In this document: one piece after another, positions 16,406 through 25,904 of the stretch
Layout of the letters: every line of letters begins with the position of its first letter
Position numbering within the stretch: position 1 is the stretch's first letter
Assembly (NCBI RefSeq): GCF_001629705.1
Contig: NZ_CP015378.1
Location: 1,054,001-1,118,000, forward strand
From: Fictibacillus phosphorivorans
Lineage (GTDB): Bacteria; Bacillota; Bacilli; Bacillales; Fictibacillaceae
Direction of reading: 5' to 3'
Length of the DNA: 64,000 bases
Notes under the pieces: model-generated
Seen by the model: the letters and a program-made list of their open reading frames with translations, nothing else
What the model was told of the DNA's origin: nothing
The model's database searches: none
Position numbers and translations under genes: made by a program

Positions 16406-17965
16406 TTAAAACATATAAGGCCCAACAACAAGCGATAAAAAGAAAGTGTTTAAAACTGCGAAATAACAAATGGCCGTAATTTTGCTCCAGTCTTTCTTTC
16501 TTCCATACCAAACGGCCGCACCACTTAATAGAGCGAGCAGGACAGGAATAACAAAGGAGCTACCTGTAAACGCCAAGAAATCAGGAGCAAACATGTAAAA
16601 ATGGGTGTTAAAGAATTTCTGAATAAAGATGAATTGAACACCGAGAAACAGAGCTAAGATGGTGTACAAAATGCGCTTATCTTCATCTTCCATCAGTTTA
16701 ATCTTTACTATGTAGATGACTAATGCAAAAAGTACGGCTGGAGTGATCCAATACACCGAACTCATCGCGAAAATTAAACCTTGAAAAAGAGAGAGTATGG
16801 TTGCAGAAACGGCTTCCTTAATATCTACTTTTGTTATGTTTAAACTCTTTTCGATTACTTCTGGATTTTTCGAGGCTCCGCTAAATGTGTACTCTTTGTA
16901 TCCCACCAAGTTTAGCCAGATCACTGAATTTTCACCAATCCAGTAAGGGTGAAGGGACTGATCGTTTGTTGTACTGCGAAGCTCTGTTTTCCAAACATCT
17001 CCATCAGCCCGGGCTTCATACACATTAACAGCTTCCTTATCGTTAGATTTTAATGCACGAGTCGTAAATAATACTTTTGCTTTACCGTTGTCATCCATAC
17101 CATATTGCATAAACTTAGGGTTTTCCAGCTTTATTCCATTATTATCTATGAAGGTCATCATTGAAAAATCCCAATCACTATTTGCGTTCACTTGGTTAGT
17201 TCCTTGAAAAATCTTATAAGACTTACCACCAGAATTATTCGAAAACAGAGTATAATAAACGGTCACATCGTTTCCATTCTCAATAAAGTAAAAACCAAAA
17301 TGATTTTCATTGATCTGTTCGTCTTTATCTAGAATAACGTGTTCTCGTAAAATATTCTGACTTTCAAGTTGGTGATAAGTTACTTTCAATTGTTTGCTTG
17401 TTTGTTTTGCAGATTTAACAACACTTAGGAAGGAATCTGACGTATCATTTAGAACGATTAAATAAATTTGCTCTGGCACTTTTTTTAGAGATTGAACACT
17501 CCAAGAACTTCTATCAACAGATAAAATTTCGTTCTCTTTAAAATAAATAATTTTGTTTGGATTTGAATCCATCCCTCTAACATCTTGATCGAGTACGTTT
17601 TCTTTCTCGCCATCATAGTGAATCAGCTGTTGATCTCTTACGAATATATACTGATCACCTTGTACCCAAAAGTCTTGTGGACTTGGGATAGAGAGAGGAG
17701 TGGTTTGTTTATCTTTCACCTCTAATGTATCAGTAACATGAAAACTCAACACTTCATTTTCTTTAGGTACATAAACCCGTTTCATTCCGTTCTGTTCTTG
17801 AAAAACCGGCTTAACTTCACCAATTTCTTCTGTTTGTAATGGCAGTGACCGGCTCCAATCTTCATTGGGTAGTTTCAGTTCCGTCTTTAAATTTTCAAAA
17901 GTTAACGCAATAAAAACAACCAAGAAGAATAGAAGTGGAATAATAAAAGGCTTCATTTTTCTCAT
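16406..17965 (-). CDS. Hypothetical membrane protein with large extracytoplasmic domain
   Basis: A 519-residue protein I do not recognise. An N-terminal membrane segment (about 6-23) is followed by some 370 residues with strand-rich, repeated W/Y-x-D/N patterns suggestive of a beta-propeller-like outer domain, then four transmembrane helices (about 385-415, 435-455, 465-485 and 497-515). GGGGGAA precedes the ATG. It lies 16 bp upstream of the cupin gene on the same strand and may be cotranscribed. A sensor or wall-linked role is only a guess from topology. Confidence 0.7.
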   Translation of the reverse strand: MRKMKPFIIPLLFFLVVFIALTFENLKTELKLPNEDWSRSLPLQTEEIGEVKPVFQEQNGMKRVYVPKENEVLSFHVTDTLEVKDKQTTPLSIPSPQDFWVQGDQYIFVRDQQLIHYDGEKENVLDQDVRGMDSNPNKIIYFKENEILSVDRSSWSVQSLKKVPEQIYLIVLNDTSDSFLSVVKSAKQTSKQLKVTYHQLESQNILREHVILDKDEQINENHFGFYFIENGNDVTVYYTLFSNNSGGKSYKIFQGTNQVNANSDWDFSMMTFIDNNGIKLENPKFMQYGMDDNGKAKVLFTTRALKSNDKEAVNVYEARADGDVWKTELRSTTNDQSLHPYWIGENSVIWLNLVGYKEYTFSGASKNPEVIEKSLNITKVDIKEAVSATILSLFQGLIFAMSSVYWITPAVLFALVIYIVKIKLMEDEDKRILYTILALFLGVQFIFIQKFFNTHFYMFAPDFLAFTGSSFVIPVLLALLSGAAVWYGRKKDWSKITAICYFAVLNTFFLSLVVGPYMF

Positions 17966-18057
17966 TAAATTTCCCCCTTATTCCAAAATTCGACGAAAGA
18001 CATATTTTTCCTTTTTGGATTCGGTATACAATAGGGAAAAGCAAGGGAGGAATCATT

Positions 18058-18618
18058 TTGGAAATGAAAGATATATTTATGAACTTACCAACTATAGAAA
18101 CGAATCGTCTTCTATTAAGAAAAATAACAATTGAGGATGCAGAAGATATGTTTCAATATGGATCGGATGAAGAGGTGTCTCGATTTGTAACTTGGGATAC
18201 ACACCAAACCTTAGAAGATACGAAAGAATTCATCCAGTTCGTGTTAACAAAGTATGAGAATGGTGATCTTGCACCTTGGGGCATTGTACGAAAAGAAACC
18301 AATGAATTAATTGGTACCATTGATTTTGTCTCCTGGCATCTCAATCATAAAACGGCTGAGCTTGGTTATGTTATCGCAAAAAAATACTGGGGTCAGGGCA
18401 TTGCCACTGAGGCAGGGAAGGAAATTCTAAATTACGGATTTAAAAACATGAATCTAGTCAGAATACAGGCAAGATGTTTTGTAGAGAACGGTGGATCTGA
18501 AAGGGTTATGAAAAAGTTAGGGATGAGCTATGAAGGTACGTTAAGAAAATCGATGTTTGCAAAAGGAAAGCATCGAGATTTAAACGTGTATGCTATCTTA
18601 AAAGAGGAATTTGAATGA
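18058..18618 (+). CDS. GNAT family N-acetyltransferase (RimJ/RimL type)
   Basis: A 186-residue RimJ/RimL-like acetyltransferase: ETNRLLLRKITIEDAEDMF at the start, GYVIAKKYWGQGIATEA (acetyl-CoA loop), and SERVMKKLGMSYEGTLR at the end. The start is TTG with AGGGAGG 7 nt upstream. Divergent from the membrane protein gene. The substrate is unknown. One of six GNAT genes in this window. Confidence 0.88.
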   Translation: MEMKDIFMNLPTIETNRLLLRKITIEDAEDMFQYGSDEEVSRFVTWDTHQTLEDTKEFIQFVLTKYENGDLAPWGIVRKETNELIGTIDFVSWHLNHKTAELGYVIAKKYWGQGIATEAGKEILNYGFKNMNLVRIQARCFVENGGSERVMKKLGMSYEGTLRKSMFAKGKHRDLNVYAILKEEFE

Positions 18619-18804
18619 ATGCCTAATCTATAAGGTCTTCTACCCTACTCCTAAATAACTATATTTTCCTTTTATTAATTTTTTTTACAAATAATCTAGT
18701 TAGAACGATGGGCATTCAGACGACTTATATACGTCCTTAAGTATGATTGAATTTTCTGACAATAAATATACACTTATCTTATATACATTGGAGGTGTACT
18801 TGTT

Positions 18805-21198
18805 ATGATAAGAAATAAGAGGTGGCTATCTTCTGCAATCGTGATTTCAACCGTTGCAGGGATAGCTTTTTCAACATTGGATCCAGCCGTCACGCCGAAA
18901 GTTGCTGAAGCTTCATCTCTCAAGATTCAGCCAGCAGAGTCCGTATCTCTCGTTCAGTTGGCTGTTCCAAACACGAAAGAAGCGATGAAGAAAATCGAAG
19001 AACTTGGTATCGATCTAACTCACAGAATGCACGTTCATGATGGAAAAATTGAAGTAGACGCAGTCGTAACACCATCAGAAGTTACAATGCTGAAGCTCTA
19101 TGGCATTCGCGTAAAAGAAACGCTCATTACAGAAAACCAACTCAACCAGCGTGTTGCAGAAAGAAGAATGGCAGTTAAACAAGAACAAAAGCTAACAGCC
19201 ACTGAAGAAACAGTCAAGATCCTCAGAGCAAACCACTTCACGAATCAATCAGATACTTTCCTTTATGTTGAAGCTAAATCCACATCCGGTGCTCTATCAA
19301 GCACGATCCTAACCGCTAGATGGACTGAAAATGGAGAAGAGAAAACGGCAACACTACAACAGATTCAAGATGCCGGAGAGTACCTTTATCACTCCTTCAT
19401 GCTACCTGTTTCACAAATACCAACCGATATTACCATTGAAAGCTCGCTCGGGGGTTCTGCTACATCAAAAGTAACCGAATGGCTTGGTGAAGAGAAGCCG
19501 GACAAGCCGGGCAAGCACTATGTAAAAAACTTTGTTGATCATTATATGGATCCCACAGAAATTAATGCGAGAATTGAGAACTTAGTCAAAGAATATCCTG
19601 AGCTTGCTGAAATTGTGGAGATGCCGAACAAGACGAACGGATACCGCAGACAAGCTCAAGCGACATTAGGAACCTTGCAAAATACAGCGGTTGTCGTGAC
19701 TTCTCGAGACTGGGGGCATGAGGGAGGAAATGCGATCAGCATTGAATTGAAAAAGGCATCAGCTGCAGGTGCTCCTCTTTCTGTTGGTACGAGCGGAAGC
19801 AAAATCTTCGTTACACTCGCAACAGATGCTGCAGGTAACGCAAAAAGTACAGCAAAAGAGGTTGTAGATCTTCTGAATGCAGAAGTCAGTGACCTTGTCT
19901 CGGCTACGACCTATCGAGGCAATGCAGGGAATGGAATTGTAGAGCCTGCGGTTTACAGCCTATCAGATAATTTAAAAGCACCTGCTTCCGTATTGCGTGA
20001 TCCTTTTACGGTTAAAGCCATTCGAATCGGGAAGCACCGAGATGGTTCAAAGCCTGGAGTGCTGGGTTATTCACAAGAGCATGCACGTGAATGGGTAACA
20101 CCACTGGTTTCCGTTGAGACTGCTGAGCGTTTGTTACGAAATTATTCGCATGATAAAGAGACTAAGAAACTGGTTGATAATCTTGATATCTTTATTATTC
20201 CATCTATGAATCCTGATGGAGGGCACTATAGTTTTTATGACTTTAATTCACAACGTAAAAACATGACCAATCACTGCTCACCCACTCAGTCTGATAATGG
20301 ATACCGCAATTCATGGGGCGTAGATTTGAATCGAAACCATGATGTTGGTTCAGCATTTGATGGGTATGTTGGAGCATCAACAACGAATTGTCTGAGTGGC
20401 TCTTATGCGGGACCAAGCGAGCATTCTGAACCAGAAAGCCGTAATCTAGTGTGGTTGACCGATGAGAATCCTAACATCAAATTTGCCATGAATATCCACA
20501 GCTATGGTGGTTATTTCATGTGGTCACCAGGTGCCTATACGCCAGAACGTGAAACATTGCCTCGACCTTCTGCTGGGGAAGAAGCTTATTATTGGCAAGC
20601 ATCTGATCACATTTTAAAAGAGATCAAAAAGCATCGTGGCACGGTTATTCTACCAAGCCGAACAGGACCGATTCCAGATGTTCTTTATTCAGCAGCAGGA
20701 AACTCAGCTGATCACCTTTGGTATAAAAAAGGAATCTACACTTGGAACTTTGAAGTAGGTGCTGATCTTTGGAACAAAGAAACAAAAAGTTGGGAACTTG
20801 TTGGTTTTCAGCCACCGTTTGAAGAAGGACATGAGGAAGCCATGGAATTTTCAAATGGATTATTAGGAATGATTGATGTGGCGTATCAATATTCTAAAGA
20901 TAAAAAAGCGCCAAAATCAACTGTCACACCAAATGGCGGAAGGCACGAAGATAAAGTTGAAGTAAGCTTCAAAACAAGCGAGCCAGCAACAATTTATTAC
21001 ACGTTAGATGGCAGCCGTCCAACGTTTGATTCTCAAAAATTAGCATTGAATGGTACACGTGAAGGACCAGAAACATTAACGTTTGAAAAGACGACAACGT
21101 TAAACTGGTTCTCGGTTGATGCGAGTAAAAACATAGAGAATCGATACGATCCAGGAAAGAACAAGAAGTACAACACGAAAACATTCTTTATTAAATAA
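18805..21198 (+). CDS. Secreted M14 family zinc carboxypeptidase with C-terminal chitobiase-like domain
   Basis: A 797-residue exported enzyme. Signal peptide to about residue 36, an N-terminal prosegment (40-230), then the M14 domain. Zinc ligands are H426 and E429 (EHAREW) and H565 (NIHSYGG), with catalytic E650 in FEVGAD. Residues about 710-797 (PATIYYTLDGSRPTF) form a CHB_HEX_C-type Ig-like domain often found on wall- or chitin-active enzymes. The layout resembles carboxypeptidase T relatives. It probably acts with the M4 protease in external protein use. ATG preceded by TGGAGGTG. Confidence 0.92.
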   Translation: MIRNKRWLSSAIVISTVAGIAFSTLDPAVTPKVAEASSLKIQPAESVSLVQLAVPNTKEAMKKIEELGIDLTHRMHVHDGKIEVDAVVTPSEVTMLKLYGIRVKETLITENQLNQRVAERRMAVKQEQKLTATEETVKILRANHFTNQSDTFLYVEAKSTSGALSSTILTARWTENGEEKTATLQQIQDAGEYLYHSFMLPVSQIPTDITIESSLGGSATSKVTEWLGEEKPDKPGKHYVKNFVDHYMDPTEINARIENLVKEYPELAEIVEMPNKTNGYRRQAQATLGTLQNTAVVVTSRDWGHEGGNAISIELKKASAAGAPLSVGTSGSKIFVTLATDAAGNAKSTAKEVVDLLNAEVSDLVSATTYRGNAGNGIVEPAVYSLSDNLKAPASVLRDPFTVKAIRIGKHRDGSKPGVLGYSQEHAREWVTPLVSVETAERLLRNYSHDKETKKLVDNLDIFIIPSMNPDGGHYSFYDFNSQRKNMTNHCSPTQSDNGYRNSWGVDLNRNHDVGSAFDGYVGASTTNCLSGSYAGPSEHSEPESRNLVWLTDENPNIKFAMNIHSYGGYFMWSPGAYTPERETLPRPSAGEEAYYWQASDHILKEIKKHRGTVILPSRTGPIPDVLYSAAGNSADHLWYKKGIYTWNFEVGADLWNKETKSWELVGFQPPFEEGHEEAMEFSNGLLGMIDVAYQYSKDKKAPKSTVTPNGGRHEDKVEVSFKTSEPATIYYTLDGSRPTFDSQKLALNGTREGPETLTFEKTTTLNWFSVDASKNIENRYDPGKNKKYNTKTFFIK

Positions 21199-21261
21199 TT
21201 TGAACAAGGAAGAGGCATTCGGCTTCTTCCTTTTGTTTTTATTCAACGATTGATGCAAGCG

Positions 21262-21290
21262 TTGACAATTATGGTTTCCGACCATATACT
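21262..21290 (+). promoter_or_regulatory. Sigma A promoter of the ABC-F gene
   Basis: TTGACA (21262-21267), 17-bp spacer, TATACT (21285-21290). Transcription would start near 21297, giving a leader of about 285 nt before the ABC-F start. Confidence 0.8.
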
Positions 21291-21296
21291 AACAAT

Positions 21297-21580
21297 TGTA
21301 AGTAGAAGTCATTTTGGAAAGGAACGGTACTACGCTGATGTGGAAAACTCTTATTTTCTTAGGCTAACTCAAATAATGAGACCTGGAGAATAGGATAAGT
21401 CTGCCCATTTTGCGTATACACGTACATAAACCCTTATGATTTCACACAAAGAACATCGTGTTCTTGTGTTTCTTTGGATACGTGTTATTACCATATTTGT
21501 GCGAACTCACCAACCTCTCTGGGCTCTCCAGGGAGGTTTTTTTGCGGACCTCCCCAACGAATAGGAAAGAGGTGAGCTGC
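21297..21580 (+). promoter_or_regulatory. ABC-F leader with attenuator and antiterminator
   Basis: The leader contains an intrinsic terminator at 21512-21543 (11-bp stem AACCTCTCTGG/CCAGGGAGGTT, one G-U pair, 5-nt loop, seven T) before the gene. An upstream segment, CCTGGAGA at 21382-21389, is exactly complementary to TCTCCAGG at 21525-21532 in the terminator loop and 3' arm, so it can form an antiterminator. Two short frames lie in the leader: 21338-21367 (MWKTLIFLG) and 21436-21564 (42 codons, no clear ribosome binding site). Antibiotic-responsive attenuation of this sort is known upstream of vmlR and lmo0919. Confidence 0.75.
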
Positions 21581-23320
21581 ATGACGACTGTATTACAAGT
21601 TAAAAGATTGCAGAAAAAATTTGGTGATAAAGAAATTTTAAAAGACATTTCATTTGATGTTAGGCAAGGTGAAAAAATTGGCTTAGTAGGATGGAATGGT
21701 AGTGGTAAAACAACGCTCGTTAACATTCTTATGAAAGGCATCAACCACGATCACGGATCGATTACGACCTGGCCGGCAAATCTGCATATGGGATATTTAC
21801 CACAATCAACAGATTATGTGTTAGATGTTGAACGGGAGTTGGTGGAAACCGGTGATGAATTGTTGCGAACGAGTAAAAAGTTAGGACTTCAAAAACACTT
21901 GCTCCAAAAAAATGAATTACAACATTTAAGTGGTGGAGAACGATTGAAAGTATCCATCGCCAAAATTTGGGCAAATCATCCGGAGTTCTTAATTCTAGAT
22001 GAACCGACAAATCATCTTGATCTTCAAGGAATAAATTGGCTTACAGAAGAGGTTCAGAACTATAGAGGAGCAGCCATTATCATCTCTCATGATCGCTATT
22101 TTCTTGATCAATCGGTAGAGAAGATTTTTGAGCTTGAAGACGGGATTCTCACCGTTTATGAAGGAAACTATTCAGCGTATAGAAAAGAGAAACAACGTCG
22201 TTTTGAACAACAACAAAGAGATTATGAGAAGCAACAAAGAAAAATACACATGATTCAGCAGCAAGTGAACACGTTAAAAACGTGGTCTGATAAAGCTCAC
22301 CGGGAAGCAGGTAAGGGAGGAACGGCAGCTGAGAACAGACAGATGGGGCTAAAAGAATATGAAAGGATGAAAGCGAAGAAAAAAGATAACCAAATTAAAT
22401 CAAAATTGAATCGATTAAATCTAGAACTCTCAAAAACAGGAATCGATAAGCCCAAAGAAGAAAGTGACGTTTTCTTTCAATTTGTTGATTCCTCTGGAAA
22501 GAGAGGGAAAAGACTCATTGAAGCACGTGATTTAACGAAACAATACGGAGATCGTATCCTCTTTCAAGAAAGTCACTTTTACATCAAACACGGAGAGAGA
22601 ATAGCATTACAAGGGCCAAACGGTTCGGGGAAGACAACATTTATTAAAATGTTGCTTGGCGAGGAGTCTGTAACGAAAGGGTCCATCTGGAAGAGTGAAT
22701 CGATGAAAATTGCTTATCTTTCCCAAGATGTGAGCGATCTGCCAGAAGAAAAAACGGTGTATGAATACTTTGATTTAGAGAAGAAGCATCAATTGACGCA
22801 GGCAAGAACAATCTTTGCCAACATGGGGATCGAGGACAGAAAACTTTCGAAGCCAATCCGTCACTTGAGTTTAGGTGAGCGAACACGCGTTAAGCTGGTC
22901 CTGATGATTTTGCAGGAATATGATGTACTCATTCTGGATGAACCCACAAACCATTTGGATCTGCCGAGCCGGGAGCAGTTGGAGGAAACATTGTCACAGT
23001 TTTCAGGCACACTTATCATCGTTTCGCACGACAGATTCTTTGTTGAAAAGCTGTGTGATAAACTGCTAGTGATTGACAATCAGCAGCTCAAGAGGATAGA
23101 GATGGGCATTAGTGAACATGAAGAACAGGCTAAACGATCAACAAATGACGGCGTTCAGCAGTGGACTGAAGAATTAGTTTTAGTAGAAAACAAGATTACA
23201 GAAATGCTTGGAAAAATAAGTTTTTGTAAAACGGGGACGGATGAGTACAGAGCGGTTGATGAAGAGTTACAACTATTAATGAGTAAAAAGCGGCAGCTCA
23301 TACAAAAAATATCTCTGTAA
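21581..23320 (+). CDS. ABC-F type ribosomal protection protein (VmlR/Vga-like)
   Basis: A 579-residue soluble protein with two ATPase domains and no membrane segments. First domain: Walker A GWNGSGKTT (37-45), signature LSGGERLKVS, Walker B FLILDEPTNHLD. Second: GPNGSGKTT, LSLGERTRVK, VLILDEPTNHLD. The charged linker between them (about 195-290) is the antibiotic-resistance/P-site-tRNA-interaction domain. Relatives dislodge lincosamides, streptogramins and pleuromutilins from ribosomes. The frame is open upstream to 21458, but the ATG at 21581 with AAAGAGGTGA is the true start. The leader attenuator supports drug-inducible expression. Confidence 0.88.
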   Translation: MTTVLQVKRLQKKFGDKEILKDISFDVRQGEKIGLVGWNGSGKTTLVNILMKGINHDHGSITTWPANLHMGYLPQSTDYVLDVERELVETGDELLRTSKKLGLQKHLLQKNELQHLSGGERLKVSIAKIWANHPEFLILDEPTNHLDLQGINWLTEEVQNYRGAAIIISHDRYFLDQSVEKIFELEDGILTVYEGNYSAYRKEKQRRFEQQQRDYEKQQRKIHMIQQQVNTLKTWSDKAHREAGKGGTAAENRQMGLKEYERMKAKKKDNQIKSKLNRLNLELSKTGIDKPKEESDVFFQFVDSSGKRGKRLIEARDLTKQYGDRILFQESHFYIKHGERIALQGPNGSGKTTFIKMLLGEESVTKGSIWKSESMKIAYLSQDVSDLPEEKTVYEYFDLEKKHQLTQARTIFANMGIEDRKLSKPIRHLSLGERTRVKLVLMILQEYDVLILDEPTNHLDLPSREQLEETLSQFSGTLIIVSHDRFFVEKLCDKLLVIDNQQLKRIEMGISEHEEQAKRSTNDGVQQWTEELVLVENKITEMLGKISFCKTGTDEYRAVDEELQLLMSKKRQLIQKISL

Positions 23321-23322
23321 AA

Positions 23323-23357
23323 ACAAGGTCAGGTGGAAGTATCCGCCTGGCTTTGTT
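23323..23357 (+). terminator. Terminator of the ABC-F gene
   Basis: ACAAGGTCAGGTGG pairs imperfectly with CCGCCTGGCTTTGT just after the stop; the T tract is weak. Confidence 0.55.
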
Positions 23358-23484
23358 CTAGTTTTACAGCCTCGTTTGTCATCACATTTTTTATTATGCA
23401 GAAATTTATTTAGTTTCCATGCCTCTATTCCGCTTTTTCTAAACACTTATAGGATGTATCAATCGTATAAGGGGGAAGGGAAAG

Positions 23485-24351
23485 TTGAGAGCAGGGAACA
23501 TACGTCAATTTGCTTCACTTAGCCAGTTTGAAAATGTAAAAGAGTTTAATGAACACAAACGTTATTTTTTGGAACATCACGCCGGTTTGTTTACGAAGTC
23601 AGAGTTTCTGGCGTTTGAGTTGCTTAGCCGATATAGTGTAGTCGTTCCAGGAGTAGCAAACGCAAAGATCGATACGCTTGTTGAACGAAGTGTAGAAACA
23701 GGAGGCAGTATTTCGCGCGCTTCTTTTTTACGAATGATGAGAAAAGCGAAAAATGCAGGAATTATAGTCGTACATAAAACATATCGTACAAGCGGAGGAT
23801 TTGCTCATAATGTATTTGTCTTTCAGCGTTTTGATCCAGCGATTGAAACGAAAGTGATCCAGCGTAAAGGAAGGGAAACCCCTTGTGAGAGTAAGGACGA
23901 GCATACGAAAAAAACGCATGAATCTATAAATCTCTTTATAAATCTAAAAGATAAAGATCTAAAGATACGTAAGGAGAACGTCATGACGGACAATTTACCT
24001 TATCTTTCTTTAGGTGACCTCGATGAATCCTTCACGCCAGATTCTGTTCCGAAAGACTTCATACGTACGGTAAGACCATTCTTTAATACGGCTATTGAAA
24101 TCTATACGTTTTGGGAGAAAGCGAAACTGGCATATAACAAGTTTAATTTCGACCGTCCGCTAGAATTTATGGTTTCAGTTGTAGTCGATGCATTCAAAAC
24201 AACCGTTTTTCACTACAAAAATAGAAAAATCAAGGCGACGTTTATGCAATATTTTTATGGAACGCTAAAAGGGATGTTCATAGTAGAGAGGAGACGCGAA
24301 CACATGGCGAAAGTACAGCGATACAACTGGATAGATGAGCCTGAAAATTGA
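23485..24351 (+). CDS. Hypothetical protein with winged-helix-like N-terminal domain
   Basis: A 288-residue protein I cannot name. Residues about 35-120 (LTKSEFLAFELLSRYSV-like start, then SISRASFLRMMRKAKNAGIIVVHKTYR) look like a winged helix of the kind seen in replication initiators and phage or plasmid regulators. A polar linker (about 130-165) leads to a C-terminal helical part (about 190-288). The start is TTG after AAGGGGGAAGGG. The stop codon abuts 21-bp array 3, which begins 3 bp after it. No partner gene is evident. Confidence 0.65.
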   Translation: MRAGNIRQFASLSQFENVKEFNEHKRYFLEHHAGLFTKSEFLAFELLSRYSVVVPGVANAKIDTLVERSVETGGSISRASFLRMMRKAKNAGIIVVHKTYRTSGGFAHNVFVFQRFDPAIETKVIQRKGRETPCESKDEHTKKTHESINLFINLKDKDLKIRKENVMTDNLPYLSLGDLDESFTPDSVPKDFIRTVRPFFNTAIEIYTFWEKAKLAYNKFNFDRPLEFMVSVVVDAFKTTVFHYKNRKIKATFMQYFYGTLKGMFIVERRREHMAKVQRYNWIDEPEN

Positions 24352-24353
24352 TA

Positions 24354-24458
24354 ATCACATAAATTTTTGAAGGAATCACATAAAAAATGGAGTCGATCAC
24401 ATAAAAGTACGACCTCATCATATAAAAAACAAATATAATCACATAATTCTGAAATTTT
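24354..24458. repeat. 21-bp-period array 3 (5 units, core ATCACATAA)
   Basis: Five units start exactly at 24354, 24375, 24396, 24417 and 24438. Each has the core ATCA(C/T)ATAA followed by variable bases. The array begins just after the stop of the winged-helix-like gene and ends 12 bp before the -35 hexamer of the transporter promoter. Function unknown; see findings. Confidence 0.9.
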
Positions 24459-24470
24459 AATAAATAACCA

Positions 24471-24498
24471 TTGAAATTTTAGATAACTCGTTTATACT
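24471..24498 (+). promoter_or_regulatory. Promoter of the BASS transporter gene
   Basis: TTGAAA (24471-24476), 16-bp spacer, TATACT (24493-24498). The start codon is only about 25 bp downstream, so the 5' untranslated region would be short. Confidence 0.65.
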
Positions 24499-24522
24499 CT
24501 CTTAAAAAGGAGAGTGACAACC

Positions 24523-25512
24523 ATGAGATTTTTAGAGAAAGTAAGTAAGACAGCGGGCAACACCTTTGCGATTTGGGTGATACTTTTTGCCATTGCAGCA
24601 TTTTTGATTCCAGAAGGCTTCACATGGATCGCTCCCTATATTCCTCTGTTATTAGGAATTATCATGTTCGGGATGGGACTAACACTGTCTTTGAATGATT
24701 TTAAGGCAGTGTTTCAAGCTCCAAAAAGTGTTTTTATTGGTGTGGCTGCACAGTATACGATCATGCCGCTCCTTGCTTTTGGATTAGCTATGGCATTTCA
24801 ATTGCCAGCAGAAGTAGCGGTAGGAGTGATTTTAGTAGGCTGCTGTCCCGGTGGAACGGCATCGAACGTTATGACTTTTCTTGCAAAAGGAAACACAGCA
24901 CTGTCAGTTGCGATAACATCAGTAGCAACACTGCTCGCACCGATTTTAACACCAGCACTAACGTTGCTGTTTGCGAGCAAATGGCTCCCCGTATCAGCAG
25001 GCAGCTTGCTGTTATCAATCGTTCAAATTGTACTGGTTCCAATTGTATTAGGTCTTGTTGTTAAACTTTTATTCCGTAATCAAGTGGAAAAAAGCGTTGC
25101 AGCACTTCCGCTCATCTCCGTTGTTGGAATTGTGGCAGTAGCATCCGCTGTTGTAGCAGCGAACGCAAAACAAATTGCAGAAACAGGGCTATTAATCTTT
25201 TCCATTGTTGTTCTTCACAATGTATTAGGTCTTCTACTAGGCTTCCTGATCGCAAAGGCACTAAAGCTGAATTTCGCTGATCAAAAAGCGATCTCTATTG
25301 AAGTTGGAATGCAGAACTCTGGTTTAGGAGCGGCGCTTGCAGTTGCTCACTTTTCACCGCTGTCTGCCGTTCCAAGTGCAATTTTTAGTGTGTGGCACAA
25401 TATCTCAGGACCGCTGCTTGCAACGTGGTGGGGCAAGAGGGCAGATAAGGTTGAAGCACAGACTGTTCAGATAAAAAAACATAGTACTAAACCAATGGAA
25501 AGCAGTAAATAA
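24523..25512 (+). CDS. Bile acid:sodium symporter (BASS) family transporter, YocS-like
   Basis: A 329-residue membrane protein with about nine or ten helices. The signatures MFGMGLTL and [20 protein letters not shown] are characteristic of the BASS family, which moves organic anions such as bile acids, pantoate or 2-keto acids with sodium. It is closest in layout to B. subtilis YocS. GTG 24514 is in frame, but AAAAGGAGA ends right before it; the ATG at 24523 has proper spacing. The promoter lies directly downstream of 21-bp array 3. Confidence 0.88.
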   Translation: MRFLEKVSKTAGNTFAIWVILFAIAAFLIPEGFTWIAPYIPLLLGIIMFGMGLTLSLNDFKAVFQAPKSVFIGVAAQYTIMPLLAFGLAMAFQLPAEVAVGVILVGCCPGGTASNVMTFLAKGNTALSVAITSVATLLAPILTPALTLLFASKWLPVSAGSLLLSIVQIVLVPIVLGLVVKLLFRNQVEKSVAALPLISVVGIVAVASAVVAANAKQIAETGLLIFSIVVLHNVLGLLLGFLIAKALKLNFADQKAISIEVGMQNSGLGAALAVAHFSPLSAVPSAIFSVWHNISGPLLATWWGKRADKVEAQTVQIKKHSTKPMESSK

Positions 25513-25596
25513 AATTGATGTATCCCCCTGTTTCGGTATGATTAAAATGCAAATCGAAATTTGGGGATAATGTATCAAAACATTACAATAAAAGAA

Positions 25597-25790
25597 TTGC
25601 CTTTTTAAAAACAAATTGGTATAATTTTCATAATACTTTTGAAGGGAGTGAGTTTACGCGATGACAAATTTCATAAAATTAACCTTGGAAATTAAATTTA
25701 TTGCCACTCACTCATACGGATTAAATTAGTCAGGATTAGGACTAACCTTTGTTTAGAGCTTGGGCAATGAAAAGCACGGGCTTTTTTGTT
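25597..25790 (+). ncRNA. Orphan small transcription unit: promoter, structured RNA with 22-codon ORF, terminator
   Basis: A promoter TTGCCT (25597-25602), 17-bp spacer, TATAAT (25620-25625) would start an RNA near 25632. The RNA contains GAAGGGAGTGAG and a 22-codon frame (25661-25729, MTNFIKLTLEIKFIATHSYG then LN). GAGTGAG near its start can pair with CTCACTC about 55 nt later. A hairpin TTAGTC/GACTAA (25726-25745) follows, then a terminator-like AAAAGC/GCTTTTTT hairpin (25770-25787). It may be a small RNA, a leader or a short peptide gene. I do not recognise it. Confidence 0.5.
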
Positions 25791-25809
25791 ATGGATAAAA
25801 CATTTTGGG

Positions 25810-25846
25810 CCACAGGGTTATTTCAGATAACTCTGTGGTTTTTTGT
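25810..25846 (+). terminator. Strong intrinsic terminator upstream of the APH-like gene
   Basis: CCACAGGGTTAT/ATAACTCTGTGG stem with a 5-nt loop, then six T. It is a second terminator in series after the one ending near 25787. Confidence 0.85.
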
Positions 25847-25904
25847 TTTTATAACAAAATTTAATTCCAGTGGGTACTCTTAAAATTTAACTGGAGGTTA
25901 GCAA

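Noticed and set aside
24354..24458. CRISPR-like array
   Set aside because: Core of about 9 bp and remainder of about 12 bp are far too short for CRISPR repeats and spacers, and no cas gene is in the window.
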